From: Calcarisporiella thermophila CBS 279.70
Lineage: Eukaryota > Calcarisporiellomycota
Reading direction: 5' to 3'
Length of the DNA stretch: 64,000 nt
Assembly (NCBI RefSeq): GCF_041956535.1
Contig: NW_027192208.1
Coordinates: 568,492-632,491 of the forward strand
In this document: positions 44,316 through 58,557 of the stretch, piece after piece
How positions within the stretch are numbered: the stretch's first letter is position 1
Layout: each line of letters opens with the position of its first letter
Notes under the pieces: model-generated
What the model saw: only the letters and a program-made list of their open reading frames with translations
Databases searched by the model: none
What the model was told of the DNA's origin: nothing
Position numbers and translations under genes: made by a program

Positions 44316-44857
44316 TCAACCTACCCCAGTTCTCAGAATCAAATGCACCCCACTATCTGTCCACACTGGCTCGCTCATTTCTCCAACACGTAAACCAAAG
44401 GCGGCCTCCTCGAACGGGGGCTGCATCTGCCCGCGGGAGAAATATCCAAGATCCCCACCGTGCTTTGCTGAGGAGCAGTCACTTTCTGTCTTGGCTAGCT
44501 CTGCAAATGAGATCTCACCTGCCTTAATTCGCCGCTCATGCTCCCTCAGAATGGCAATGGCTTCGTCCGGCGATCGGGTGATATTCTCCTCACGCCAGGA
44601 AGAAGGGCGACGACTCTCACGGTGCTTGACGAGAAGGTGGCTTGCACGGACCTTGTCCGGTTGATGGTCGGTGGAGGAGGGGTCCGATTCCGGTCGGTTC
44701 CACTGCGATTGGCCCGTCGCTCGATTGAAGTAGTAGGGCATGTCACGCGTTTTGGAGTGGCGGATTTCCCAGTTGGGGGGTAGATTTTGATCCTTCAAAG
44801 ATCAGATTAGTGGATGCTTAGGTATAAAATCGCGTAGCAGACTTTATCCATTACCAT
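44316..44857 (-). CDS. Peptidyl-prolyl cis/trans isomerase Pin1/Ess1
   Basis: A parvulin that isomerises phospho-Ser/Thr-Pro bonds, for example on the RNA polymerase II tail. The coding start is an ATG at 44857 followed at once by an intron (GTAATG to TTTGAAG), so the first exon contributes only Met. The rest reads [20 protein letters not shown] and [14 protein letters not shown], a WW domain with both Trp residues. The PPIase domain then has [60 protein letters not shown] and [20 protein letters not shown]. The basic phosphate-binding residues (Lys-His-x-x-Ser-Arg-Arg) and the catalytic Cys (SDCSSAK) are present. It ends ILRTGVG. About 160 residues, as in the family. Confidence 0.95.
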
Positions 44858-45114
44858 GATCGACCTAGCTAATGTTAACGATGGGTCGCGATCGGATTGA
44901 AGGCGCGAAAAACCCGATCTAAATGCAAGATAAGTGGGTTGAGGGCGGGCAATTTGTAGGTTTTCATTGGATTCAACCACGGCAGTACAGTGTATATATT
45001 ACAGAAAGTGAAAGATATAAAAGCGAATCGAATAACAGTGTAAAACAGATAAATAAGAAAATTCATAACACAATCTCCGAAATATATCGAAGAAAGCCAG
45101 GTTTGGTCAACCCT

Positions 45115-46287
45115 CTAATCTACGTGCATCCTTTCGTGCTTCCACTTAGACATCCACGCCGAAAACGCTACGATCACACAGATCGAGAGTATGGCAATAT
45201 TCCAAATGAATCCAAGCATGTCTAGCAGCGTTCCGACCTTGGACGGGACTCCAGGCATAGTTTTACGCACGGAGGGAAGTGCAAAGAGAAGTGCAGCTAG
45301 AACAGCGACGTCCTCGAGAGCAGACTATAGGTCATACAAAAAAAAAGTAAGCGGTAGGCAAGAAGGAGACAAAATGGTGAGAGAGGGGGGAATAGACTTA
45401 CCACACGCCCAAAGATCACGATCTGATACGAGACTACGGCCGCCACCAGAGTAATCAACCACTAATGCAATTGTGTATGAATAAATGCATTCCAAGATCC
45501 ATAGAGGTGCTGCTAAGAAGAGCTCACCATTAATACTGCAATAAAGATACTAAACCACTTGGTGAAAGTGGTCTGTTTGACTTTGATGGTCAACTCAACC
45601 CAAAACTCGTTCTGTTCTGGCGAGGAATTCTTAGTATCCGACGACTCCTCCGCTTGGAATCGAAAAGACTGTTGCACGCTTGTAATGTTAATATCCACGG
45701 GAAGAAAGACAAAGTCACCAGCGGTGTTGATAGCGTAGGCGGCTTCGATATAGGTGAGCTCGTACTTATCGTAAGGATAGTTAGAAGAAGTTCCGTTATC
45801 AAAGCCCGCCTCTTGGTCAATGCCAAGTATCGGAAATGTGGAATTTAAAATGATAATATTGCCATTAATGATTATGTGGAGATTTGGAATCAAGCTGTTC
45901 GCTTGTAGTAGCTTGAACAAATCAGGATCGGCTATTCCGATATGCTTCATCTTTGATGGTTATGGTTTAAATAAGAGTTTACACAAAGGTTCTGTCATGG
46001 CCGTCATCCCTATTTACCTTGAGAATGCTCTTCTCCAAATCCGCGAAATAGACCGTAGTATGGAGCTGGGGGACCAACATAGGGGTGTTGATTATGCCAA
46101 GTTTGCCCTCTGTCCTGCTCGAGACATTAAAGCTGTACTTTTCAAGATTCAGCTCGCTCTCCTCTCTGAACTTATAGTAGGTCACTCCGATGGCAGCCCC
46201 CAGACAAATGAGCATCAAGAGAGGAATCCCAAATCGGATGATCCAGAGACGGGTCCGTTTGCCGAGGGTGCGCTTGAAGGGTCGCAT
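45115..46287 (-). CDS. DUF4436-type membrane protein, copy A
   Basis: A fungal membrane protein of unknown function. It starts MRPFKRTLGKRTRLW, followed by a membrane helix (IIRFGIPLLMLICLGAAIGV). The large middle part is a beta-rich ectodomain (YFADLEKSILK, NYPYDKYELTYIEAAYAI, FVFLPVDINITSVQQSFRF). Three C-terminal helices follow (KWFSIFIAVLM with WLITLVAAVVSYQIVIFG; VAVLAALLFALPSVRKTMPG; LGFIWNIAILSICVIVAFSA), ending KHERMHVD. The YPFD/YPYDxYE and LPSxRxTMPGxPxxG patterns are those I associate with DUF4436 proteins of fungi and actinobacteria. Four exons. The neighbouring 46692-47806 gene is a tandem paralogue in the same orientation. Confidence 0.8.
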
Positions 46288-46691
46288 AGCGCCTGAACGG
46301 GATGCAATAAAACAGCAGCAGAGAAAACACTAGCTCGTCACCCTAGGGAAGATTCAAAACCTGTGGAACCTAGGAATTTCTCTTTGCCTTCGATCGATTA
46401 GGTGCGCTTTCCTTTTTGCCTCGATAAATTTTAGGCACAGACTGTACAGGCTGCGGGCTCGAGGGCTTAGCCTTGTTCAAAGTTACAAGTACCATTCATG
46501 CACGAGGGAGAAAAGTCCAAGAGAGAAACAGTGTAATGCGGAAGATTGGAAAAATATAAAAGACGTAATAAATAGTGGTGTTAATAGAGTGCCGTAATTA
46601 ATGAGACTCCATCTCCACTAGCGGCACAAAGACAAAAGATTGGCGCGTGCTAAGGTGGAATTAACGGGCATGCTCACAACAAAAAGGAGAT
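46288..46691. other. Spacer between the tandem DUF4436 genes
   Basis: About 400 bp without a coding frame. It should contain the promoter of copy A and the 3' end of copy B. Confidence 0.5.
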
Positions 46692-47806
46692 CTAAGCCTT
46701 CGTCAGGACTCCAGACTCTCTCCTCTCCTCCCCCATATAATCCTGGATGATCTCGCTAGAGTTGATTTCGCGCGCTTGTCTCCGCTTCTCTTTCTTGTAT
46801 CGCACCAACCATGTGCTAAACGAGACTACAACACAGAGCGAGAGGATGGCAATGTTCCAGATAAAGCCAAGCACATCCATATGCGTACCGACATCCTTCG
46901 GTACGCCGGGCATAGTTTGTCGGATGGAAGGAAGCGCGAAAAGGAGGGCCGAGGGAACAGCGACGTCTTCGAGAGAACACTAATGAAGAGAGGAAAGAAA
47001 GAGAAAAGTAGATCAATACCAAAGGCTTAAGAACATAAGAAAAACAAGACATTTACAGATCGCTGATATACTACGATCTGATAAGTGACGCTCGCAGCCA
47101 GTAGCGCAATCAACCACATCAAAACGGAGAGAAATATCGAAAACCATTTTACGAATTGAGTCTGTGCTACGTGTATCAGTAGCAAATATCCCACCTCCAG
47201 CTGGTTCTCCACCATTGTGTTCACCAATTGCACATTGAAGCGATAGTCATGCTGAACACTCCCAACCTGAACTACAATTGGCATTGGAGTAAGAGGGTAA
47301 ATCTCGGTACCATTGTTCTTCTCTCCAAAACCTTCTATTATAATATGCAAATCGAATCCGTCGAATGGATAGAGCGCTGTGTCGCCGCTCTCAAACTCAA
47401 GCTCTAAATCCTTGGCGATGGTGGGGGCACGCTGGTTCAATTCTATGACGTCCCCGTTGATAAGTATGCGTGCATTTCTTGTCAGATTGTTGGCCACCAC
47501 AAAATCACGGAATCCGGGGGCAATGTAGGCATTCCCTTTCGTTTTTAATATTGACTTCTCCAAATCGATATAGATCACCTTCAAGTATAACCCTAATGCA
47601 TATTGTCTGGAGAGCTGGTCAAATTCCTCGACACTCGATATGTCCTGAAACGTGATGAAGTTTTGGTCTTTTTCTGCATCCTTATTATTTTCCACAATGG
47701 TGATCGAGATTGCAGCACCAATTGCAAGAACAAGTAGGATGGGAATCGCAATACGATAGAAACTTGTTCTGCTGGAGTTGGAGTGCTGATGAAAGGGTCT
47801 AATCAT
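46692..47806 (-). CDS. DUF4436-type membrane protein, copy B
   Basis: Paralogue of the gene immediately downstream. I chose ATG 47806 because it gives MIRPFHQHSNSSRTSF, aligning with the MRPF start of copy A; the longer frame begins only at a TTG. An N-terminal helix (YRIAIPILLVLAIGAAISIT) is followed by the ectodomain with IYIDLEKSILK, VVANNLTRNARILINGDVIE and ALYPFDGFDLHIIIEGFG. C-terminal helices include KWFSIFLSVLMWLIALLAAS and ALLFALPSIRQTMPGVPKDV, then VLGFIWNIAILSLCVVVSFS. The tail is longer than in copy A (REINSSEIIQDYMGEERR). Two exons; the intron lies at about 46982-47057. Fewer introns than copy A suggests intron loss or gain since duplication. Confidence 0.8.
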
Positions 47807-48714
47807 GGCTACGTGCTTCCTCAGTCCCAGTCCGTCATGCGGACATTGCTGCAAGGCGAATGTTTAAAGGTGTCAGATAGTGATCGGGTCAATGGAATGG
47901 AGGACGAATGGATGCCCTAGGGGCGACCCTAGATATTGTTTTTCGACCTTAGGACTGAGTTGATTTGCTTAAGACCCGGGAAAGAGACAGGGATAGAGCG
48001 TGCTAGTGAAACCCACGGAGGGCAAAAACTGGAACATGCTACTTGTTTTGGGACATTAGCAATCCAAGCACGTCCAGCGTACTAGGAATATTCGACCGAG
48101 AAGCTCTATGTGCGATAGAGCGCTCGCCAGTAGCTGATCCCCAGCGGAGCTCTGCTCTTGTGCTTGTCTGCGCTCGTCTGCGTTCGGTGCTCTTATAGGT
48201 TCTGAATACGGGGGAGGATTCGTCGAGTGGTGTCTGCAAGGCTGCTAATGCCAAGGCTTGGTTATAGAAAGTGCACCCGTAGTCACAAGGACGCCTCTAG
48301 TTTTGTAGCAGTACTGCCTTGAAGTGTACTCCGCTTGGGTGGAAATGCGCCAGAAACCATTCTCGTCCATGTTAGCAATCGAGCTTGTTTCATTCGTCAT
48401 GAATCCGAGTGCCCTCCGATTCCCCGACATAGGCTGCTGTGCTCGATAAGGAAATGCTTATGAACGCATGGTCCATCTTCGTGAAATATCTTTGAGTATT
48501 ATAAAATAGAAATAGAGAAAAACAGCAAATGAAGGAGAAAGAAGAGACAAAAACGTGAAATATTTTAAAACTACAAACGCTCAGCAGGTGAACAAGGAGA
48601 GCCACTTGTCCTTGAATATATATATATATCAAGTGATAGCATTGTATAAAAATAGAAATAAAAAATAGGTCTACTTCAAATATAAGTGCGGGAAAGTGAG
48701 AGTGCGAATCCCGA
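47807..48714. other. Gene-free spacer upstream of DUF4436 copy B
   Basis: About 900 bp including the copy B promoter and the 3' flank of the PAK kinase gene. Short minus frames (48039-48254, 48245-48430) have no recognisable feature. A short (TA)n stretch lies near 48617. Confidence 0.5.
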
Positions 48715-51481
<2,767 letters not shown>

Positions 51482-51700
51482 CGCATTTGTTATTTGTTAT
51501 TCTCTAATCCTGATATTAAGGAGAGAAAAAAGGGGAAGAGCTGAGTTTCAATTCTGCTACAAGGTTTTTCAAAGAAAAACCGTTCTTAACGCATGAATGA
51601 CGTGAAGTTCAGTGACGTTTAGTGACGTTTCAGATTTCTATACCTAGGCCAGAATAACGCACCGATCCACTATTTCCTTTGAACAGATCTTCTCCTTACA

Positions 51701-53746
51701 ATGTCAAACTCCAAGTTGAAAGGTGAAGATTTGCAAATTCTCAGAACGCTCGTTGCCCGCGTGGGGCGAGCGTTCTACGAACCACGCCAGATCGCGGTTC
51801 TTGATGCGTTGAATAAATCGAAACCGTATGTATATTTCCCACGCGGAAGAAATTTCTCTTCTGTCAAATACTCTGAATAAAATCCAAATATGCATATTCA
51901 ACACTAGGCTGAAGGATGATGATCTTGCTCTGCTGGTGAAGATGTCTCCGAAAGAGATCCACAAGATCTGTGGAAAGTTACGCGAGGAGAGATTGTTAAG
52001 ATCGTATGTCACTAAAATACGCTTACAATGAGAATTTCGACCTGTTAATACAAACAAATGTTTTGCATGATAGTGAGCAACGTAATGAACCCCGTAAACC
52101 AGATCAGCGCCTTATTCCACGCGTTTATTACTTTATTGACTACAAACAGTTTGTTGATGTGGTTAAATGGAGGATGTTTAAAATGCAGCGGACTGTGCGA
52201 GAAGAGATGCAAGAGGTTAGTGCTAAAGCAAATATTGCTAAGGATTAAAAGACTTCTTTCGGCCTATTCTTTTGTAAAATGGAGTGAGTAATCTTCTACT
52301 CTATTTTCCGCTGTGCAAAAGGCGGCAGATACAAAAGGATATATATGCCCTAACGATGATTGCAAGCGCGAGTACACTTTATTAGAAGCCACTTACAATA
52401 TCGATCCACAGACAGGCCTCTTTCTTTGCGAAGTATGTAGCTCTGAGCTTGTCAAGAATGACAACTCCCAGAAATTAAAAGAATGTGAAGCGAAAGTGGC
52501 ACGGTATATAACAATATTGCGGAGGATCCCGAAAGGAGATTTAACACATACTCGTTCTCTAGGCTTGTAGAACAATCTCAACTTATCATTTCGTTGTTGA
52601 AGAAGACAGACTCTATCGTGATACCTGCGTATGTATCAATGTATTTTATCAATAATGCAATGGCTGATATTTATATGTTGACCATGCAGGAGCTACTCAA
52701 CTGCCGCAGGTATTGTTCCGGGCACTACGAAGAAAGGTGCTACCGCCGCAGGTAAAGTCATGCACAGCTACTGTTTTTTTAGATAGGAATTATTCATATT
52801 ATTTTATCCAACTAGACAAAGAGCTTGCCCTTGCCCAAGACACTGGTGCTGCTCAAGCCGATATTGTTGTTGTCATTAAAGAAGATAATGAGGCTGCGAA
52901 GCGCGCAAGACAGGCAGAAGCTGAAAAGAAAAGAGAGCAAAACGCCCTCCCAATATGGTACCAGGCGAGCACAATTGGCCCTGCTAGCGGAGAAGTAACT
53001 GCGACGGCGACAGACAATTCTAGCGTGGTTGATGCAGAGGAAGAAAAGTGGGAGGAAACGGGCGATTCGGGAGATATGGATGAAGAGGATACGGAAGAGT
53101 GTGCGTATTATATCTTTGTGGCACGGTTTGGGTTACTTGCTTTTAACCTATTTTTTGCGAATGCATTTAGTTTACCGAAAATATTATGCAAATCTTATGC
53201 AAGGTGAGGGAACAGCTGATTATTCAGTCAATGATTTGGAGGAGGAGAGCGAAAGGGACAAGACCTCGGATTTGGAGGTTACTATCGGCGTTAAGCGGCC
53301 TCGTGAAGACGAAACTGAAGATGAATATCCGAGCCAGAGATATGCAAACGGTGCAACAGAAAGAGAGGTAGAGACTTAAAACAGTTCACGTTGTACATTG
53401 GATTGCTAACGATTTATGTTACTAACCTGCGATTAGCAGAGTGACGAAGAGATCAACGATGAGGAATATGAGGAGGATACTGGAGTCGATGAATCTCGCG
53501 AAATCCCAACCGTTATGGGTAAACCGATACTATCCCGCTCATATGCAAGATCTATAAATAACTTTTGTGGATATGTAGTTTCTGGAGAGCCGGTATTAAT
53601 CACAGAGATCACGGAAGAGCATAAGGATAAGATGACCCCTGAAGAATATATGGTAGGGCACAATCTATATTGGAATTGAAATAGAGTGGTGTACTTATTC
53701 TCTTTAATAGGCCTACTATCAAGTGTGGCAGAGCTGGGAGCAATAG
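51701..53746 (+). CDS. TFA1: Transcription initiation factor TFIIE subunit alpha
   Basis: The large subunit of TFIIE, which recruits and regulates TFIIH at RNA polymerase II promoters. It starts MSNSKLKGEDLQILRTLVAR with the winged-helix part (LKDDDLALLVKMSPKEIHKI, CGKLREERLLRSEQRNEP, RVYYFIDYKQFVDVVKWRMF). A zinc ribbon follows: GYICPNDDCKREYTLLEA with LFLCEVCSSELV, so the four zinc Cys are intact though one pair is CxxxxC. The apparent frame break near 52505 is an intron ending at TTCTCTAG, joining AKVAR to LVEQSQLIISLLKK. The acidic C-terminus carries SGEPVLITEITEEHKDKMTP and EEYMAYYQVWQSWEQ, the conserved TFIIH-binding end. About ten exons, all in phase. Confidence 0.93.
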
Positions 53747-53986
53747 AATATATGTAGACACTGGGGCTTTACCTAAATCCATGTTTGTTAATAAGCAACA
53801 ATGTGAGAGGGAGTAATCATGTTCAATTGTATGATAGAAAATTTAACCAAAGAAAATAAACTTTAACGATCATCAAATCAACTTGAAACATATTTGCTGC
53901 GCCACATGTTTACAAAAAGGGACTCGAGGCTCTATAGAATTCTGCTGGAGGTTTTTAACCCTAAAAAATCTTACAATATTTTAACA

Positions 53987-55781
53987 ATGGAGAGAGAGCA
54001 AGTTGTTGTTGGAATTAATTTCGGATCGTCATACTCCTCCATCGCTTACTTAAATCAGGTGGGTCTACATTGATAGCATACTATAATGGCAATGTATATT
54101 CTAACGGTTCACTCTAGAACGGCCGCCCTGATTGTTTGGCAAATGAAGATGGTGATAGGCAAATTCCATCGGTTATTGCCTTTGCGGGTGAGGAAGAGGT
54201 AAACTAAGCCTTTCGATTAATGACATATTTACGCTAGGAAAAAGTGTCTGACTTTTTGTATATTAGTTCATTGGAGGCCAGGCGCTAGCACAGATTTTTA
54301 GGAACCCTCAAAATACGGTGGCTATGTTCCACGATTTATTAGGAAAAAGGTAGCTAAAATGCCAAAAATAATGACCCATTATGACATGAACTTATTATGT
54401 AAATGGTGTTGATAGCTTCTCCGAGATAGATGCCTCAAGTGATATCTACTCCGCTTCTCTTAAAAACAAAGATGGTAAACCTGCATTCGAAGTTGAGATT
54501 TCTGGCAGCACCCAGGTCTTCACTGCAGGAGAGCTCGCCACAAAATTCTTGCAACGCTTGCGGGAGTCTGCAGAGGCGTATCTCGGGAACCCAGTTTCTG
54601 GCGCTGTTCTTGCCGTTCCTGCTGAATTTACAGATGCTCAGCGTGTAGAGCTAACACATGCAGCTGAGAATGCAGGACTCAAGGTGTTGCATGTGTTGCA
54701 TGATACTACAGCTGCCATGCTGGCCTATGGTTTGTCTGGTAAAGTAGAGGATAAGACGGTGGTGGTCGCAGATTTGGGCGCCCACAGCTTTAATGTCTCT
54801 GTTGTGGCTTCTCGTGGTGGACTCTTTACTATCCTGGGAACGGCACACGAAGCAGGTTTGGGTGGTGCGGCCTTGGATGAGCTGCTTGTGAACCATTTCG
54901 CTGCTGAGTTCAAAAAGAAGACCAAGATCGACATCTCAGGCAATCGCAAAGCCTTGGCGAAGCTACGCGCGGCCGCTGAAATTACAAAACGCACGCTCAG
55001 CTCGAGCGCTTCTGCACCTTGCTCCGTCGAATCGCTGGCGGAGGGAATTGATTTTCACAGCACCATCAACCGAATCCGCTTTGAGATGATGGCAAACCGC
55101 GTCTTAGGGAAATGCACCACCGTCATTGATCAAGTGCTTGAGAAGGTCGAATTAAAGCCTGCCCAAATCGACGAAGTGATTCTGGTGGGTGGCTCTGCTC
55201 GTGTTCCTAAATTCCAGGCGAAGCTACGAGACATGTTTGGTTTGGAAGAGGGTAAATTGCGAATGGAAGTGGAACCCGATGAAGCCGTGGCGGCTGGTTG
55301 CGCTGTACAGGCGACCCTCTTGATGGACATGGATAAGGAGGCTATTGAGCAAATCACTCAGCCCAGTATGACAAAGGCACCCCATCTCACCAAGCCTATT
55401 GGTGTGGTCGACGTGGAGGGCAAATTCCACGTAATACTGAAGGCGGATACTCCTCTGCCTGTGAGACGAAGAGAGGAAATGAAGGTTGGAGCAGAAAAGA
55501 GCGTCTATGTAGCGTTGTGGGAAGGTCAGCATATGGCAGTTGTGAAGGAAATAAAGAAAGAAAAAGGAGAGGAAGAGGAGGAGGAGGAGGAGGAGGAGAA
55601 ACGCGAAATTATTGTTGACAAGGCCGAAACACTTCTAGCAGAATTAGCACTGGAGCAGGTGCAGAGCGAAACCGTCGAGTTGACATTACAGGTTGATGCC
55701 GATGGAAAGCTGACCATCATATTACGTGAAAAACGGCCCGAAGGCAAGGTTGTCAAATGCGAGACTGACGGCAGTGCGTAG
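53987..55781 (+). CDS. SSZ1: Ribosome-associated Hsp70 Ssz1
   Basis: An atypical Hsp70 that with zuotin forms the ribosome-associated complex assisting nascent chains. Four exons: MEREQVVVGINFGSSYSSIA, then NGRPDCLANEDGDRQIPSVI, then FIGGQALAQIFRNPQNTVAM, then the long last exon. The ATPase domain has AVPAEFTDAQRVELTHAAEN, HDTTAAMLAYG, VVVADLGAHSFNVSVVASRG (ADLGA replaces the usual DLGGG) and EVILVGGSARVPKFQAKL. Substitutions in the phosphate loops agree with the weak ATPase known for Ssz1. The substrate-binding part is short and has an acidic run of about 10 Glu encoded by GAG/GAA repeats (55565-55605). About 545 residues, matching the family; the lack of a lid domain is typical. Confidence 0.93.
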
Positions 55782-56052
55782 ATGAAATTTGGCATTCGTT
55801 CCATAAATATTCTCTCCAAAATGGCTTCATTCTTATATTGCTTTCTTCCTGTATCACAGTTTCGTTCTTTTTTATTTTTCCTATTTCAACCCAATATAGA
55901 CTGATATCATTATTAGACATAGATATGTTTTGTTTATTTACGGAAGTATACTCGGGAGATAGCGTGATAAAAGGAAAAGGAGAAGTAATTTACATAGCAT
56001 TTTCCGCACATTAATTTAGGAATTTTCTATCTGGAATTCAAGCAACAGTAGC

Positions 56053-56476
56053 TTATTGTTTCTCCTCCCAATGTGCAATCCATTTTTCTAGATCGAATCG
56101 CGGATCCTCTGGATCGCTCACTACTCCATCAGCTCCCTTCTCCGCAGCCTTGAGTCGTGACCACTCTGCTCGCCCACGTTCAATTAGAGCTTGTTTGTGT
56201 GCCCATTCCGAATCAATACGATTCTTTTCTTCAGCACGGACAAGAGAGGAGTGGTGGTAAGCACCATATAACACACCTAAGCCGAGGGCAGACCAACGGG
56301 ATACCTAGAATTCATAAGGGGGAATCAATCCAAATTATTAGAACATGTATGGAATAGTAGAAAATATTAAAGAGTAAGCATGGGCGAATCACTTCCATCA
56401 AATATATAATAGTTATAATAATATAAAATTATACAATATATATATCTTAACTCACGTTGACAAGTGGAGCGGTCAT
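56053..56476 (-). CDS. ATP synthase subunit e (Tim11/Atp21)
   Basis: A small inner-membrane subunit of mitochondrial F1Fo ATP synthase, needed for dimer formation and cristae. Two exons: exon 1 MTAPLVN (to 56456), then from about 56309 VSRWSALGLGVLYGAYHHSS, LVRAEEKNRIDSEWAHKQAL and DPRFDLEKWIAHWEEKQ. The N-terminal helix contains the GxxxG-type dimer motif (ALGLGVLYGAYH), and the central charged helix is typical. About 85-90 residues, as expected. Confidence 0.9.
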
Positions 56477-56695
56477 CTTTTCGGGATTGTATATCAAATT
56501 TTCGATCTTTAGTAACTATATACGTTCTCGTCAACAATCATGCGGCGTAGCAGGAATTTGAGGCGCAGATATCGTGCTTTTTAGGAGCCATGTGAATTTC
56601 ATATGCAAAGCTTAAAAATTCGGCCTTCGCGTCCCTTCAACCAGTATACGTTTTTGATAAAATAGATACAATTATATAAGGGCCGATGCTCGCAA

Positions 56696-57981
56696 GATTC
56701 AGAACACAAGGATATAACGGATATTCGGTAATTATTTTGCATGTGATTTGGGCTTTACTGAACAAGTCTTTGCCCTTGTTACCTGCCCTAAAATGATTAA
56801 TGACTTTCGTTTCAATCTACAAGTATGGTCATATTTACTCCCTCTTCTCGTCTTTTATTCTAGGTCCAGTTCAGCCCTTTCTTTGAAAATAAGCTCGCAT
56901 GTGCTTCATCGGCAAATTATGGACTAGTAGGCAATGGTAGATTATATGTGTTGAGGACGGGAGTTGGACCTGAGGGCATCGATGCTGAAAGAATGTAAAG
57001 AATCTAAGCTTGTTGCGCTTAACTGCAAATGCCAACAAGTGTTTCATTTTTATTAAATAGTTTCGACACACAAGATGGGCTTTTTGATGTATGCTGGAGC
57101 GAGGTGAATGAGAATCATTTGATTAGTGCAAGCGGAGATGGATCAATAAAACTTTGGGATACTAATTTAGCTGTAATATAACTTTTATTCTCTACTTGTT
57201 CTCCTGCTTGCAGTAGAATGTCTAATGCTTATCTATTTTGCCCCAGGATCTACCAATTCGAAACTGGCATGAGCATGCAAGAGAGGTTTTCTCATTGAAT
57301 TGGAATTTAATTAAGAAAGATGCGTTTGTATCAGGATCCTGGGATCAGACAATTAAGCTGGTAAATATTCGAATCCATAATATTTCAATTCTATTAGACG
57401 CATCCAGTCATTATTAATACTTTTCTTCTTCATGCCAGTGGAATCCAGAAGCTCCGAAATCTATATCTACATGGAAAGAACATACGCATTGTGTCTACGG
57501 GGTATCATGGTCTCCTCATCACCCGGGACTTTTTGCTTCTGCCTCGGGTGACCACACCATTAAACTCTGGGATGTGGCCTCCCCTCGTTCTGCTCAAACT
57601 CTCCGTACGCACCACAATGAAGTGCTATGTCTAGATTGGAATAAATACCAAGAGCACACGATTGTGACGGGAAGCGTCGACCGCACCGTGCGTATTTGGG
57701 ACTTAAGACGACCCTCTCATGAATTGGCAACATTAGTAGGACATGAATATGCCGTTAGGAGGGTGAAATGTTCACCACACAGGGGAAATATTATTGCTTC
57801 AAGTGCATATGATATGACGATGCGTGTATGGGAAACGAATGGGCGGCAAATACACGTGCACGACGCGCACTCGGAGTTTGTTCTAGGGGTGGATTTCAAT
57901 TTGTATCTAGAGGGAGTTGTGGCGACATGTGCGTGGGATGAATGGGTGCATGTTTTTGGGCTAGCACCACCGGCACCGTGA
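56696..57981 (+). CDS. PEX7: Peroxisomal targeting signal 2 receptor Pex7
   Basis: A WD40 receptor that brings PTS2 proteins to the peroxisome. It starts [14 protein letters not shown], and the next exon reads [20 protein letters not shown] and [10 protein letters not shown], diagnostic of Pex7. WD repeats follow: [124 protein letters not shown] and [15 protein letters not shown]. It ends [10 protein letters not shown]. Five exons; the intron acceptors precede VQF, FDT, DLP and the Trp of WNPEAP. About 320 residues. Divergent from ATP synthase e, with 220 bp between starts. Confidence 0.96.
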
Positions 57982-58557
57982 ATATAGTTCCTCTTATTTT
58001 GCTCGTCTGTTCTATAATAAATAAACATTTTTCAAATAAATTAATATCCATATTCTATTAATTTTTGATTTATCTTCCAAAGAACTCGATGATGCTCTTC
58101 GATTGCTCAAATTGCTCTGTGTGGGTGTGGTTTGTTCCTACTGCAAACCTTAGATGGTGTATATTAAATGGATCCAAAGTCACATTGTTTCAGAGTAGTA
58201 TACATCCAAATTCTTTACTGAATTATTGAATGATTGAAATAGAGTAAATCAGTTCGAAAATTGGTATTGTGGTGCAGCGCACATAAAGAAAAGCTAAGAG
58301 ATGCATCGCAGTTGTATAAGCCTTTGCGTATTCTTGGGGCTTTGTCGAGAAAAGATGGGGATGCAAGGCGTTTCGAGAATTGTGGGGGGAAAAAAATCAG
58401 ATCATGCTAGCTAAAACAACTTTTCCCTTTTTACCATTATTATATAAAACTGTACAAGCGAAAAAAAGGAAACGAGAGAGAGGGAAAATTGAGTCTTGAT
58501 GAGAGTATTGATTCGAGCCCAAATCTTTAAAAAGCCTCAGTATATAAAAGCTAGTGT
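57982..58557. other. Convergent intergenic region (PEX7 / RING gene)
   Basis: About 580 bp, AT-rich. It presumably contains both 3' UTRs. No gene or repeat is supported. Confidence 0.5.

Noticed and set aside
52490-52570. Apparent frameshift in TFIIE alpha after AKVAR
   Set aside because: A 59-nt intron from GTATATAAC to TTCTCTAG joins the frames in phase and yields the expected helix.
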